A stretch of 64,000 nt of DNA from Niabella drilacis (GCF_900101395.1 NZ_FMZO01000012.1:93647-157646), one strand, 5' to 3'; positions 43,901 to 54,657 are shown, numbered from the stretch's first letter. The notes: generated by a model from the letters alone, not told the origin. Program-made: numbers and translations.

Positions 43901-44077
43901 ACGAACACCGTCCCGGAGGAGTTTACAGGTGGCACCCTTGTTAGGATGCAGAGTGCCCGGGAGCGTCATCATGGCGTAGCCGGCTCCGGGTACAGCCGTG
44001 TAAACACGGGCTCCCGGCAATAAACCGTTCCGGTCAACATACTCGCCGGGGCAATGATGCTTCAGCAGCGATCCCCG

Positions 44078-46231
44078 TTACCGGTAATAGGCACTATAAC
44101 TTTTTTCCCGTTCCCGGATGATCCCCCGGAATGCGTTGATCTCATCACCGGACATTTTTGATTTCCGGATCCAGTCCCCGGACCCATATACCCCGGCCTT
44201 TTTATAATCGAAGGGCCGGAAATGGATCTTCCGCGCTGTTTTCAGACTTTTAAAAGAAAAGTCCCCGTGAAGCGGGTCTTTAAATAAGGGATCGGCAAAC
44301 AGCGCGCCCTTATCTTTATGCTGGCGCCAGCTGGAAAATGGCTGCGTCATAAACAAAGGGGCGGCTGCATTCATACTCCAGTAACAGTTCTCTTCCATGA
44401 GGATGTTTCCCTTATCCCAGGGACCATGAAACATTGTTCCATGATCCATTAAAATGATGTTATTGGTAAATGAAAAAGAGCGATGCGGCTCCACGCGCGT
44501 AAAATCGAGCTGCTGTAAATGTCCGAAGGCAAAAATATTATTCCGGACGGTATTGTTGCGCCCATAGTGCTGGTGAAAACCGCCGCTTTTACAGGCGTAT
44601 ACGAGGTTATCCTCCAGCAAAATATCGGAGCTACCCTCGTCCGTATATAATCCCCACCCACCATAATCATAGGCGTATACATCATGGATCACATTGTTAT
44701 GGATATGGGTTCCCGGGGACTCGGCCAGGGTATAGACCGCTCCCATATCGGACAGTTCTCCCCAGCCGATATGATGAATCTCATTATACGCCACTTCATT
44801 GTTTACCGAAGGATTTTTCAGCGCCTTATCGTTGGCATATTGCAGGCGGCCCTGCGCATCCAGGTAAGTGGTATACTGTTTGGTGACCGTATATCCCCAC
44901 ATCCATCCCAGCGAAATACCCGTGTACCTTGAGTCGGCGATCACATTATGCAGGATGCGGTTATTGGCGGCATTGAACACGACAATCCCTACGGCATTGG
45001 GAAACAGCATGCCGATATGCCTGATGATGTTATTTTCGATCAGCAGCCGCTCTGTCAAAGGTGTGCCCTCCGCAGGCAGCCCCGTTTCGCCGATCTTGAT
45101 GCCACCGCCGCCGGCGTCATAGATAAAGCTATGGGTAATGGTGCTGTTCTTAACCGCCCGCCTCAGCCAGAAGGCATAGTTGCCGGTATGCATTACCTCG
45201 CAGTTCTCAAATACAATATTTTCCGCCCAGTCCACCCGGATGGCAGCATCAATTTCAGCTGCCGCCTGCATGGGATCATTTCCGCCTGCGGGCATCCGGT
45301 CTGCAGCATGGGCAAAGCTTATATTCCTGAAAATCTTATCCTTTACCAAATGGCCGGCGGTTCCGGTTATGGTAACCAATTGTGTCAGCGCAGGTGCATA
45401 CGCTTCGGCGGTCTCCATTTTTTCTCCTTCCCGGGGTATATAATACAAATAACCTGTACGACCCAGGAACCACTCGCCCGGTGCGGTCAGGGCCGCTTTA
45501 TAGTTCTCCAGGATAAAGCGGCTCCCCTTTTGCAAAGGGTTCCACGATGCCATTCCCGTTCCTCCGGTAAACAAACGGCCGGAATCACGATCCAGAAATA
45601 CAACCGGCTTACGGGTATAATCCCATTTATGATAAAAGCCGGCTACAATCTCCGGGTCCTCGGGATCCGGTTTACGGAGCGTATGGAGATTTGCCGGACG
45701 GGTAAAGATCACCTGGGTGGCATATTCCGGAACCCTCCCGGTGCCCCGGTGTTGAATGCTTTCCTTAGCACTATCCACAAAGAACCAGCCGGTATCCGGC
45801 GTACGTGCCCTGGTTGCCCGCACGCCGTTCACGTATAATTGTTCAAACCGGAACCCATAGCGGACCACTTCCGGTACCTTACATCTCCACCATCCTTCCT
45901 TTGTACGCTCCCAGCCCGCAATGGAAATGCCCCCACTCAATAAGGGTTTATGATCCGGGTCCCCTTCTATCACGATCCGGTGCTGATCCTTTTCCGATAT
46001 ATGAACGGGCTCTTTTAATAAGTAAGTGCCGGGGCCAACATTAATATGAACCGTATCTTCTGAAGTAATCGTCCGGGCCCGTAGCAGGGCTTCAGCCACA
46101 GATCCCAGCGGCGCCTGCCGGGTACCTGTGCCACTGCTGCTGCCGTTTACCGCAACATACAGGGTATCCTGTCCGTAACCGTGTACCTGCAGGAACAAAA
46201 TGCTGCACAGTACCATTTGTTTTATCTTCAT
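44078..46231 (-). CDS. Right-handed parallel beta-helix protein, GH141-like
   Basis: About 717 residues from the ATG at 46231 (MKIKQMVLCSILFLQVHGYG, signal peptide); the frame to 46288 is longer but has no leader character. The start of the helix is LYVAVNGSSSGTGTRQAPLG, then VHINVGPGTYLLKEPVHISE. Later rungs include FRNISFAHAADRMPAGGN, LLIENNIIRHIGMLFPNAVG and DILLEDNLVYACKSGGFHQH. The segment FEQLYVNGVRATRARTP is typical of GH141-type enzymes (fucosidase or xylanase activities are known in that family). It is the last gene of the second SusC/SusD unit, about 118 bp after the DUF4998 gene. Enzyme class is likely, substrate unknown. Confidence 0.75.
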   Translation of the reverse strand: MKIKQMVLCSILFLQVHGYGQDTLYVAVNGSSSGTGTRQAPLGSVAEALLRARTITSEDTVHINVGPGTYLLKEPVHISEKDQHRIVIEGDPDHKPLLSGGISIAGWERTKEGWWRCKVPEVVRYGFRFEQLYVNGVRATRARTPDTGWFFVDSAKESIQHRGTGRVPEYATQVIFTRPANLHTLRKPDPEDPEIVAGFYHKWDYTRKPVVFLDRDSGRLFTGGTGMASWNPLQKGSRFILENYKAALTAPGEWFLGRTGYLYYIPREGEKMETAEAYAPALTQLVTITGTAGHLVKDKIFRNISFAHAADRMPAGGNDPMQAAAEIDAAIRVDWAENIVFENCEVMHTGNYAFWLRRAVKNSTITHSFIYDAGGGGIKIGETGLPAEGTPLTERLLIENNIIRHIGMLFPNAVGIVVFNAANNRILHNVIADSRYTGISLGWMWGYTVTKQYTTYLDAQGRLQYANDKALKNPSVNNEVAYNEIHHIGWGELSDMGAVYTLAESPGTHIHNNVIHDVYAYDYGGWGLYTDEGSSDILLEDNLVYACKSGGFHQHYGRNNTVRNNIFAFGHLQQLDFTRVEPHRSFSFTNNIILMDHGTMFHGPWDKGNILMEENCYWSMNAAAPLFMTQPFSSWRQHKDKGALFADPLFKDPLHGDFSFKSLKTARKIHFRPFDYKKAGVYGSGDWIRKSKMSGDEINAFRGIIREREKSYSAYYR

Positions 46232-46348
46232 CCTTAAAGTTATCGATCTGTTTGATATAGGCTGATAAATCTTTTTGTGACACAGCATGAATGTAAAAGC
46301 TTTTTATGAGAGGGCCACAGATCATCTTCCGGCCATCAGCAGGAAAGA

Positions 46349-47416
46349 TCAGTTCATTACAATAATCTCTTCGGTTACACGATAAGCGCCTTCTGTACCA
46401 TACCCATATCTTACTTTATAGGTTTTGGTAACCGGATCGTAAGTATTGTTGCAGGAGGCAGACCCCGTCCAGGCAGCCGTATAGGGAGCGGGCAGCCCTG
46501 CAGTAAACATCATATAGGGGGCGCCGGCGGCCCCCGGGGCTTCGGTAACCGTTAAGCTGTTATCCGGGTTCACGGTTATCAGGGCCTTATAACCGCTGCC
46601 TCCCAGGTCGGCAACATCTATGATCAGCCCGTTGGCGCCACCGGGGATCAGCGTTTTTGTTGCGCTCAGTGCCCTGGGGCTGCTTGGGTGATACAGATAG
46701 CCCGTTGTAACCGCCGAATAGGTTGCTTTAGCCAGGTCTACCGTTCCGGGAGCTACGGAAAACAGGTCATACGCATTGTTTTCCGGCGCATATAAAGAGC
46801 GATAGGTAATGGCAGTGCCTAATTGATAGCTGGGGATATTCGTTACGGATTGCGAGGGCACCCGCAGCGTTTGAGCGGCCCCGGCTGCGTCTGTATAGTA
46901 GATCTCGATAAACCGCTCGTCTGTTAATGCCGCCCCCCAGTTAATGGTGGCACGCTGATAAGCACTGAGCTGAACGGAGCTTACAGACCTGTTGGCCCTG
47001 GGCACCGTGCTCAGGTAGTTGTCGCCGTACACATTCCCGGATACGTTGCTGACCACCGATTGATCGCCCTTGCTGTTGTAGGTATACACTTCAAAGTTAT
47101 TGGACCCTTCGTTCAGGTTCTTATCAATAATAACATTTACGGTATCCCCATCGTTTCTTACCACGGCGGTTTCTAAAGAATCGGCCCTGCTGTTCCAGTA
47201 GGTCTTTATTTTTGTTATGGAAGGGTCCGGCCCCAGCACCACTCTTAACCGCACCCGTTTATTCCCCGTCTGTGCAATAATGTTACTGGCCTTCCCGGGG
47301 TAAGAGATCTCCCCGTCTTTGGTGAACTTTTTATAATCATCTTCTTTTGTGCAGGAACTGATACAGAGCCCTGCGGCAAAAAGAAAAGGACAGATCAAAT
47401 ATGTTATCTTTTTCAT
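46349..47416 (-). CDS. DUF4998 surface lipoprotein
   Basis: 355 residues. Lipoprotein signal LCISSCTKEDDYKKF: the Cys at about 22 is followed by a Lys-Glu-Asp-Asp run like the Bacteroidota export signal that sends lipoproteins to the cell surface. The N-terminal half (ASNIIAQTGNKRVRLRVVLG, PDPSITKIKTYWNSRADSLE) is DUF4998, a fibronectin-like fold; the C-terminal half (YMMFTAGLPAPYTAAWTGSA) is a separate beta domain. Members sit in the SusE/SusF position of PULs and are presumed glycan-binding. It is 32 bp downstream of the DUF5000 gene. Confidence 0.88.
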   Translation of the reverse strand: MKKITYLICPFLFAAGLCISSCTKEDDYKKFTKDGEISYPGKASNIIAQTGNKRVRLRVVLGPDPSITKIKTYWNSRADSLETAVVRNDGDTVNVIIDKNLNEGSNNFEVYTYNSKGDQSVVSNVSGNVYGDNYLSTVPRANRSVSSVQLSAYQRATINWGAALTDERFIEIYYTDAAGAAQTLRVPSQSVTNIPSYQLGTAITYRSLYAPENNAYDLFSVAPGTVDLAKATYSAVTTGYLYHPSSPRALSATKTLIPGGANGLIIDVADLGGSGYKALITVNPDNSLTVTEAPGAAGAPYMMFTAGLPAPYTAAWTGSASCNNTYDPVTKTYKVRYGYGTEGAYRVTEEIIVMN

Positions 47417-47448
47417 AATCTCATTAATTATTCATTCTAATAAATCAA

Positions 47449-48618
47449 TTACTGCGTATTCCCCCACATCGCAATTTCAAAGATCTGCACATAGGTTCCG
47501 GCCGACCAGTTGCTGAGGGTCTTAAACCGGATATAACGCACTTTGGGCGCTGTTACCGGCATCGTAATGGTTTCTCCTGCAACGGCGGCGTCGTTATCTG
47601 CTGTAGATAATTTTCCGTTCGGCAGGCCCGAGGGTTTGATCTGCTCATGTGTCGTCAGCAAGGTCCATCCGTTAAAGCTGCCATCCGGGGCGGGGCTATT
47701 GGAACCCCATATCTCCACTACCCTCGGGCTGTGCAGGTCATAATAAAAACCCGGCCGCATCCACCAGGACATCCGGCTTATTTTAGCCGTCACCCCCATG
47801 TCATAGGTAAACCACTTGGGCATGGTGCCACCATCGCCGGTATGATAATAGGTGCCGGTTATATTACCATCAAAAAGCCCCGCTACGGATCCGCCGTAGC
47901 CTAAAGAGGCATCTGTAGGCAGCACCAAAGCTTTCATCCTGGTACGATCCAGCTTTTCTTCAAATATGGGCGTAAGGGATACGTTTAAGGTATCGGAAAT
48001 ATTGCCCCAGCGGTCCCGCACGTAGATGCCGAAGTTGGTTTCCACGGCTTTCAGATCCCTTGTGATAAAGGTTCCTTCCTTCAGGGTTGTGTAATTGGTA
48101 TTAATGGCCGTAAGATCGCCCAGTTCATCGGGCGCCAGCACTACCATAGCGATATCCGCTTCGGTGGCATTTTCAAAGCTCACATCAATGCCGCCAAAAT
48201 TAGCTACGGCCTGCAGGCTGTTGCGGATGGTCTTATAGGGTGGTGTTAACGGGTTAACGGTAACCGATGCCGGCTGCGATTCATTTCCGCCCTTGTCTAC
48301 CGCGTATAATTTTACTTCGTAGGGATCGGTATCTGCAAAGCCGACAACCGTTATTGTATTGTTGTAGTAGCTCACTTTTGCTTCTCTTTCCAATCCCTGT
48401 TTTGTTTTGTACACGGCTTTTACATAAAGCACATCCCCATCCGGGGGAAGGTTGTACTTTATAGTGGCGGCCCCGCTGAGATTGGTTACACTTAGCCCGG
48501 TAACCGGGCCGGGCGCTACCCCGTCATTGACTACAGGCGCTATGTCGGCCTGCCTGCAGGCCTGCATTACCAGGACCGCAAGCAGCCCGATGCACCATCT
48601 GTTTATCATTCGTTTCAT
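47449..48618 (-). CDS. DUF5000/DUF4959 surface lipoprotein, discoidin-like
   Basis: 389 residues. Signal peptide with VLVMQACRQADIAP giving the lipid-modified Cys at about 21. Two Ig-like domains (VAPGPVTGLSVTNLSGAATI, YEVKLYAVDKGGNESQPASV, the DUF4959/DUF5126 type) precede a C-terminal DUF5000 domain of F5/8 type C fold (WFTYDMGVTAKISRMSWWMR, RVVEIWGSNSPAPDGSF). Proteins of this build are surface glycan-binding partners of SusC/SusD. It lies about 55 bp after SusD and before DUF4998 in the same unit. Confidence 0.9.
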   Translation of the reverse strand: MKRMINRWCIGLLAVLVMQACRQADIAPVVNDGVAPGPVTGLSVTNLSGAATIKYNLPPDGDVLYVKAVYKTKQGLEREAKVSYYNNTITVVGFADTDPYEVKLYAVDKGGNESQPASVTVNPLTPPYKTIRNSLQAVANFGGIDVSFENATEADIAMVVLAPDELGDLTAINTNYTTLKEGTFITRDLKAVETNFGIYVRDRWGNISDTLNVSLTPIFEEKLDRTRMKALVLPTDASLGYGGSVAGLFDGNITGTYYHTGDGGTMPKWFTYDMGVTAKISRMSWWMRPGFYYDLHSPRVVEIWGSNSPAPDGSFNGWTLLTTHEQIKPSGLPNGKLSTADNDAAVAGETITMPVTAPKVRYIRFKTLSNWSAGTYVQIFEIAMWGNTQ

Positions 48619-48673
48619 CTGTTTATTTTTTATTATTTTTTATAATTGCTGCGCAGCAAAGGAGCAGCCCGCC

Positions 48674-50596
48674 TTACCAGCCGGGGTTTTGGACGAGGTT
48701 GGTGTTCACCTGTAAATTGCTTTCCTTTATGGGCCAGAAATAATCCCTTGGGCTTACAAAAGTCTGGTTAAACAACAGGAGCCTCGTATTGTAGTCGGCA
48801 AAGGTTTTGGTGCCCACATTCCAGCCATATACCGGCGCGTTCATCAGGTTGGCTGCTTTTTTCCACCTTCTCAGATCCCAGAAACGGCTGCCTTCAAATG
48901 CCATTTCGATCAGCCGCTCCTGGTGTATGATCTCCCGTAAACCTGCCTGGCTGGAATACTTGCCGGGGTTGGTGGAGAAATTCGTCCAGGCGCTTTCTAC
49001 GGTTGGCAAACCGGCCCGCTCCCTGATGCGGTTGAGGTAGGTTAACGGGGTTGCCTGGTCGCCGCTTTCGTTCAGGGCTTCTGCATAAAGCAGGTACAGA
49101 TCGCCCAGCCGCATTACCGGCCAGGGATAACTTTCCGTGGTGGTACCGCCGTTAGGCCCAACAACCAGGTTCCAGTTGATCAGCTTCTTTGTATAATATC
49201 CGCTTATGGAATAATAAAGGTTCTGTTTTTTCCCGGATACCTGCTCTAATTTGCTCTGGATATTGACCGGGGGTTTCTGGTTGCTTTGCATATACATTTT
49301 TGAACCGTCGAATGCCATATCTGCATAAAAACGGGGTTCTCTTTCAAAATGCAGTCCTACCGTCTGGTAACCATTCTGCATGGCCGAATCCCGGGCGGTG
49401 ATGGTCTTCAGCACAAACCGGTTTTCATAATCCCAGGTTTTGTCCTCATTGATGGGTACCCCGTTTTTGGTATAAAACAGCTCTGCCATTTTGAGGGTAG
49501 GCGCCAGCTGCCCCCTTAACCCGTTATCGAACTGCGGGGCTGCAAATAAATTCGGACAGGCGGTCATCTGGAGGTACCTGGTCGAAGCCGTAAGTCCGAA
49601 TATTAATTCCTTATTCCATTTTTCGCATACGGCATTCCGGATACTCATTTCTATTTTCGTGGCGCTATCGGCTACCTGTAGGCCGCCGGGTATAAATTGA
49701 TATAACCCCGCTCCTGCGGCTTCCGCGGCATCAATAGCGGCTTTGCAGGCTGCTGCAGCCCGCTGCCATTTGGTTCCATCATAAACCGGGTTAAACAAGG
49801 CTTTTCCATCTTTATTTTTCAGGCTGCTGAAATCGGGGTTGCCGTTAAACAACGGGCTGGCGGCCGTTACCAGCAGCCGGGCTTTGATAGCCAGCGCTGC
49901 CGGTTTGGTAACGCGGCCCAGCTCGGTGCTCAGGCTCGTGATCTTATCCGGCAGGCCCGTTCCCTCTCCTGCTGCGGCTTCATCCAGTAAATTGGAGATA
50001 TAGCTGACCACGGAGTCAACCGGCTGGCGGAATACTTTTACTTCGGCCGGGCTGGCATTAATGGGCAGGTTCTTATCCACGATGGGGATGGGGCCGTACA
50101 TCCGGAAAAGGTACCAGTGCAGGTATGCTTTCAGGAACTTCACTTCCGCAATCCAGCGATCCTTTTCATAAGGTTGCAGATCGATCGGCTTATCAATATT
50201 TTCCAGGAAAATATTGCAGTTGCGGATGCCCTGCCACAGGGATTTGCCACCACCGGAACCGTCCCAGTAATTCATGGCCGGGTTCACTTTACTCTGAAGT
50301 CCCTGCGCAATGTTGAACGGCTCCAGGGAAGTGTAATCCGTGGTCTGCACCGGCGAGTACACCCAAAACTCGTCCCCGGTATTCATGCCGGGATTAAAGT
50401 CGGGGCTGGCATCATTGGGCAGCGCGCTGTAACAGGTAAACAGGTATTTTTCTGCTTCATTGCGATTGGCAAAAGCATTATCAAGCGTGGGCACATTGTC
50501 CGGTACAATGTCGAGGAACGCTTTTCTACAGGATGGCATAACCAGCGTTATGACCAGGGCCGATAAAATAAGGCATGTATTAATAAATGTTTTCAT
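48674..50596 (-). CDS. RagB/SusD family outer-membrane lipoprotein (second PUL)
   Basis: 640 residues, longer than the first SusD. Signal peptide and lipobox in LVMPSCRKAFLDIVPD. TPR-like core: WIAEVKFLKAYLHWYLFRMY and GPIPIVDKNLPINASPAEVK; conserved late segment IIHQERLIEMAFEGSRFWDL then RRWKKAANLM. It is the surface glycan-binding lid of the SusC at 50733. The gap between the two genes is 136 bp, wider than in the first PUL but still one unit. DUF5000 and DUF4998 lipoproteins follow. Confidence 0.96.
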   Translation of the reverse strand: MKTFINTCLILSALVITLVMPSCRKAFLDIVPDNVPTLDNAFANRNEAEKYLFTCYSALPNDASPDFNPGMNTGDEFWVYSPVQTTDYTSLEPFNIAQGLQSKVNPAMNYWDGSGGGKSLWQGIRNCNIFLENIDKPIDLQPYEKDRWIAEVKFLKAYLHWYLFRMYGPIPIVDKNLPINASPAEVKVFRQPVDSVVSYISNLLDEAAAGEGTGLPDKITSLSTELGRVTKPAALAIKARLLVTAASPLFNGNPDFSSLKNKDGKALFNPVYDGTKWQRAAAACKAAIDAAEAAGAGLYQFIPGGLQVADSATKIEMSIRNAVCEKWNKELIFGLTASTRYLQMTACPNLFAAPQFDNGLRGQLAPTLKMAELFYTKNGVPINEDKTWDYENRFVLKTITARDSAMQNGYQTVGLHFEREPRFYADMAFDGSKMYMQSNQKPPVNIQSKLEQVSGKKQNLYYSISGYYTKKLINWNLVVGPNGGTTTESYPWPVMRLGDLYLLYAEALNESGDQATPLTYLNRIRERAGLPTVESAWTNFSTNPGKYSSQAGLREIIHQERLIEMAFEGSRFWDLRRWKKAANLMNAPVYGWNVGTKTFADYNTRLLLFNQTFVSPRDYFWPIKESNLQVNTNLVQNPGW

Positions 50597-50732
50597 CCGT
50601 ATATTTTTTATTGCTAAGTTTGGCCGCTCTGAAACCTGGGAGGAACCTGCCTATGATACAATTTTCATTTCTTAATATGAGCATAATGAAAACCTGATCA
50701 GGAACGTTTCATCGCGTTTTCTTAATTAAAAT

Positions 50733-53700
50733 TTAGAATTGGACATTAACCCCGAAATTGTATACCCTCTGGAGCGGGTAGCCCAAGCCATTCCCCCCCT
50801 GTTCAGGATCCCACAATTTGAAGCTGCTTTTCACAAACAGGTTGGTACCGCTGGCATAGATCCGGATGGAACCGATGCCCCATCGCGTTACGGATCTCCC
50901 TGAGAGATTATAGCCCAGCTCCACGCTTTTTAATCTTAAAAAAGAGCCGTTGCGCATCCACCAGTTAGAGGTTTGTGTATTGTTGGCATTAACGGTGGAA
51001 CTCAGGCGCGGCCAGAAGGCCCGCATGTCCCGGTTGTCTTCAGACCAGTAGCTATCGGCAATGACCTGCAAAAGCCCGTTCTGGTTTGCTCCATTGAGCG
51101 CAAAGGGCGTAATGGCGGAAGGGTCGATCCAGAAGGAAGAACGGGCCGAGCCCTGGAAGAACCCGCTGATGTCGAATTTTTTGTACCCGGTAGATACCCC
51201 AAAACCGTATACGATCTCGGGTGAAGTGGGTAACCCCAGGGGAACAATATCGAGTGAGCTGATGATGCCATCTCCATTCACATCCCGGTACTTGATATCG
51301 CCTCCCCTTACGGGTTCCAGGCCGGTACCAAAAGCCTGGCGCGGCGAGTTTCTTACCTCTTCGTCATCCACAAATAACCGTTCGGCTATATAACCATAGT
51401 TTTGACCAAGCGAGTTACCCACATGAGAGAGATAGGTTAGGTTACCAAAGTCCGGCTCTTCATTCACCAGCAGTTTACTGGTGGCATAGGTAAAGGTTCC
51501 CCTTCCTGATATCCACAGGTCACCAAATGTCCTGTTATAATCCAGGGAAACATCGATCCCCTTTGATTCCGCCTCGCCCACATTGGCCTGGATATCGGCA
51601 GCCAGTCCCATGGTAGTGGGGATAAAGCTCCTTTTCATTAAAATATTGCTCCGGTGCTGCCTGTAAACATCCACTACAAGGTTTAAACTTTTTAACACGG
51701 TCAGGTCCATCCCGATGTTGGTGGTCTTTGATTTTTCCCAGGTAATATTTTCATTGGGATACCTGGTAATGGAAACACCCGGGCGGGAGTAGGAATAATC
51801 GGTCCCAAAGCCTCCCAGGTTACCGCCATTCAGGTTCACATTGGCCATATAGAAGAACCGGTCTGCCGGGTTCCCGATCTGGTCGTTACCCACCAGGCCA
51901 TAGGTGGCCCTGAGCTTCAGCCTGGAAACAGCGGACCGCAGCGGCTCAAAAAATTGCTCGTTGGATACATTCCATGCTACCCCCACGGAAGGAAAAAAGC
52001 CATACCGGTTGTTTTTGGCAAACCGCTCGGAGCCGTTGTACCCGAAGTTGGTTTCAAAAAGATACCGGTTGTCATACCCATAGGTAAACCGGCCCGAAAG
52101 CCCCTGGTTCCGGGCCGGAAGGGCGGCCTGGAGGTCGTCGGCATTTGCTGTTAAATAGTTACGTAATATGGTAACCAGGAGCCCGCCTATGGCATGTTTT
52201 TCATGAAAGGTCCGGTTGTAGTTTACCGCCGCCTCCATATAAGTGGTGGTATTGGCCTTTCGGATCCCCGGCTGATAGTTCAGGTATTCTGTAGGAGGCG
52301 GGGTTTGCTGCTCATTCAGCAGCACCAGGTTGTAATGCTCCCCTTTTGAATCGGTTGGGGTTGCCCCGTAAAAGAAAGGATTAAATCTCCTGCTCAGGTC
52401 AAAATAGGAATACCGTTGTGTGTACCCCATCACCCGGGCAGAAAGCCCCTTCGTTATAAAATCAAAGTCCTGCTTTACTTCAATCTGCACATTGAGCGTA
52501 GAGGTATTGTATTGCTGGAAGCCGGCGACCATATTGGCATACGGGTTATTATAGAAAACATTCCCGCTGCCTATGAGGGCATTGCCGAATAACGGGTGCT
52601 TTACCAGCGGTAATGCCGATGCCGGGTATACTGCAGGAAACAGTACCGGGTTGGAGGACAGCGCCTGGCTGAAGATGCCGGCCCCGCCGCCGATAGGCCC
52701 CTGGTAATCGTCAAAAGTGCCTGAAGTTCTTACAATCCCTTCGGTAGTGGGTGTTAATTTAATATTGACATTGGAGCGTACCTGGTAGCTCTTTAATTTG
52801 ATATTATTGTCGTACCTGTTGAGGGCGTCATTTTTCAGGACCCCGTTATCGATGTTAAAAGTACCTGCTATATAATACCGTGCTACTTTGCCCCCGCCGG
52901 CCAGGTTCATGTTAAACCGCTGGTTCATCGTATAATCCTTTATCAATATCCCCATCCAGTCGTTATTGGGATACAGCATCGGGTTCCAGCCTGCGGCCGT
53001 ACGGTCGATCTTTGTTTGGGAATAAGGTTGCGGTGCGGATTTGGAGCCCGGGGGCGTCCGGGTGAGCACCGCTTCGTTGGCAAGCTTCATGTAGGTGATA
53101 TTGTCTGCCAGCTTAAAATTCTGCGTATTGGAAGAAACCGAATTTTCGAACCTGAAGTTTACCTTTATCTTGCTTTCGGTACCGGATTTGGTGGTCAGCA
53201 GAATAACGCCGTTGGCTCCCCGCGCTCCATATAAGGAGGAGGCCGCCGCATCCTTCAGCACAGAAAAGCCTGCAATATCATCCGGCTGCATCCGCGCCAG
53301 GTCTGTAGGTGTAGACTCCATACCGTCGATCAGTATTAACGGATCAATTTTTCCCGCACCAAAAGAAGTAATACCCCGTATAAAGAACGAAGCATTGTCG
53401 GCACCCGGCTCGCCGCTTCGCTGGTAAGAGATCATCCCGGCTATGCGTCCCGCCAGCATGGTGGTCAGGTTGCTGGTGGGCCCCTTTATTTCTTTGGGGT
53501 TGACTGTTGTTATAGAGCTGACCATGCTTTCCTTTTTCTGCTGCCCGTAGGCGACCACCACCACTTCATCCATCTTCTGCTTTTCCAGGTCTTCCTCCAG
53601 GACAACGTCCAGGTTGCGGGCGTTTCCTATGGCCACTGTCTTTGACCGGTATCCAACGGCAGAAACTATTAAAGAATCGCTTTCGGAAGCCACTTCGATC

Positions 53701-53990
53701 ATAAACGCGCCGTTTTTATCCGTGGAAACCCCTCCGGCGCTTCCTTTGACCGATACAGAGGCCCCGTTAACAGGCTCATTCCGGGTATTGGTAACATTGC
53801 CCTTTAATACCCATGAAAATGCCGGCAGGTGCCGGGAGGCAGCGCCGCCGTCTGCCGGTGGCCGCAGGGGCGCCGCCCGGCTTTGAAATACGATAATAAA
53901 AAGACCAGCAGTGAACAAGCCTGCAGCAAGCAATCGCCTGAAAAAGGGACAGTATCCTGCACCCCCCAGGCAACAAGAAATAAATCTCAT
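50733..53990 (-). CDS. SusC/RagA TonB-dependent receptor without STN domain (second PUL)
   Basis: About 1085 residues from the ATG at 53990 (MRFISCCLGGAGYCPFFRRL), which has an A/T-rich start context; the frame to 54035 is possible but lacks support. After an unusual long signal region comes one carboxypeptidase-regulatory domain (WVLKGNVTNTRNEPVNGASV), then a TonB-box region MDEVVVVAYGQQKKESMVSS and a plug with GFSVLKDAAASSLYGARGAN. The barrel ends FGVNVQF. There is no STN domain and no nearby sigma or FecR gene, so control must differ from the first PUL; the two-block motif copy B lies about 600 bp upstream. It imports oligosaccharides with SusD 48674-50596. Confidence 0.95.
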   Translation of the reverse strand: MRFISCCLGGAGYCPFFRRLLAAGLFTAGLFIIVFQSRAAPLRPPADGGAASRHLPAFSWVLKGNVTNTRNEPVNGASVSVKGSAGGVSTDKNGAFMIEVASESDSLIVSAVGYRSKTVAIGNARNLDVVLEEDLEKQKMDEVVVVAYGQQKKESMVSSITTVNPKEIKGPTSNLTTMLAGRIAGMISYQRSGEPGADNASFFIRGITSFGAGKIDPLILIDGMESTPTDLARMQPDDIAGFSVLKDAAASSLYGARGANGVILLTTKSGTESKIKVNFRFENSVSSNTQNFKLADNITYMKLANEAVLTRTPPGSKSAPQPYSQTKIDRTAAGWNPMLYPNNDWMGILIKDYTMNQRFNMNLAGGGKVARYYIAGTFNIDNGVLKNDALNRYDNNIKLKSYQVRSNVNIKLTPTTEGIVRTSGTFDDYQGPIGGGAGIFSQALSSNPVLFPAVYPASALPLVKHPLFGNALIGSGNVFYNNPYANMVAGFQQYNTSTLNVQIEVKQDFDFITKGLSARVMGYTQRYSYFDLSRRFNPFFYGATPTDSKGEHYNLVLLNEQQTPPPTEYLNYQPGIRKANTTTYMEAAVNYNRTFHEKHAIGGLLVTILRNYLTANADDLQAALPARNQGLSGRFTYGYDNRYLFETNFGYNGSERFAKNNRYGFFPSVGVAWNVSNEQFFEPLRSAVSRLKLRATYGLVGNDQIGNPADRFFYMANVNLNGGNLGGFGTDYSYSRPGVSITRYPNENITWEKSKTTNIGMDLTVLKSLNLVVDVYRQHRSNILMKRSFIPTTMGLAADIQANVGEAESKGIDVSLDYNRTFGDLWISGRGTFTYATSKLLVNEEPDFGNLTYLSHVGNSLGQNYGYIAERLFVDDEEVRNSPRQAFGTGLEPVRGGDIKYRDVNGDGIISSLDIVPLGLPTSPEIVYGFGVSTGYKKFDISGFFQGSARSSFWIDPSAITPFALNGANQNGLLQVIADSYWSEDNRDMRAFWPRLSSTVNANNTQTSNWWMRNGSFLRLKSVELGYNLSGRSVTRWGIGSIRIYASGTNLFVKSSFKLWDPEQGGNGLGYPLQRVYNFGVNVQF

Positions 53991-54549
53991 AATTTTACAA
54001 GAGTTAACGTGAAGTAATAGCACATTCCGAATCATTATTTCATGTATCCGCGGGGAATGCTGGAACCATTTCCCGCTTTTTTCATTTTAGCCGGTTTCTG
54101 TATACATTTAATTTTTGGTTTAATCGATATGACAAATGGAACAACTCTATCTCCTGTTAACCGGATGGTTCCTCAACTACCGGGGACCGGATCTGTTTCA
54201 GAACACAGTGTGGTCTGCGGACCTGGTGTGCCGGGTCCGATTGTACAAACAAAGTAACAAAGTTCCGGACCCCGGGTAGCGCAGCCGGCATTCCAACACC
54301 TGTACTATTTTACTAACAAAAGTTTTATCCTTCTAACAAACAAATAACGCTGCTTACGCAGCAACCGGGGCATCATCGTGGAGACATTCTTAACCGGGGG
54401 CCCTCCCTGGAAGCGGCGCAAAGCGCCATCCACCTTCGCTTCAAGCAGACACAAAGCAAGCCGACGCCGGTTAAAGCGGACCCGGGTTCTTAAAGTGAAA
54501 AATACATTTTATACTTTTCTTCCACATTCATTCCCCGTTCCGGTCTATG

Positions 54550-54657
54550 GCCAATCGATCGTTTTTTGCAATCATTATACCCGGCATCCAATAATTAAAG
54601 CTACATATATGTATGTACAAAGTATTCCACTTTTTTCTTAAAAAACTAAACTATTTT
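54550..54657 (-). promoter_or_regulatory. Two-block regulatory motif, copy B
   Basis: Block 1 TTAAAGCTACA (54595-54605), a 19-bp spacer, and the 33-bp block 2 (54625-54657), which matches copy C at 31 of 33 and copy A at 30 of 33 positions. The spacer is almost identical to that of copy A (ATGTATGTACAAAGTA). Reading on the minus strand, the next gene is the second SusC at 53990, about 560 bp away. Confidence 0.55.

Larger units (their letters stand above)
43387..44077. other. Long leader and promoter region of the mannoside operon
   Basis: No gene. From right to left on the minus strand: about 180 bp after the beta-helix gene, regulatory motif copy A (43797-43900), the miniature element copy 2 (43631-43790), and about 240 bp to the PhyH start. 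The operon's messenger would therefore have a leader of about 450 bp if it starts near the motif. Confidence 0.55.
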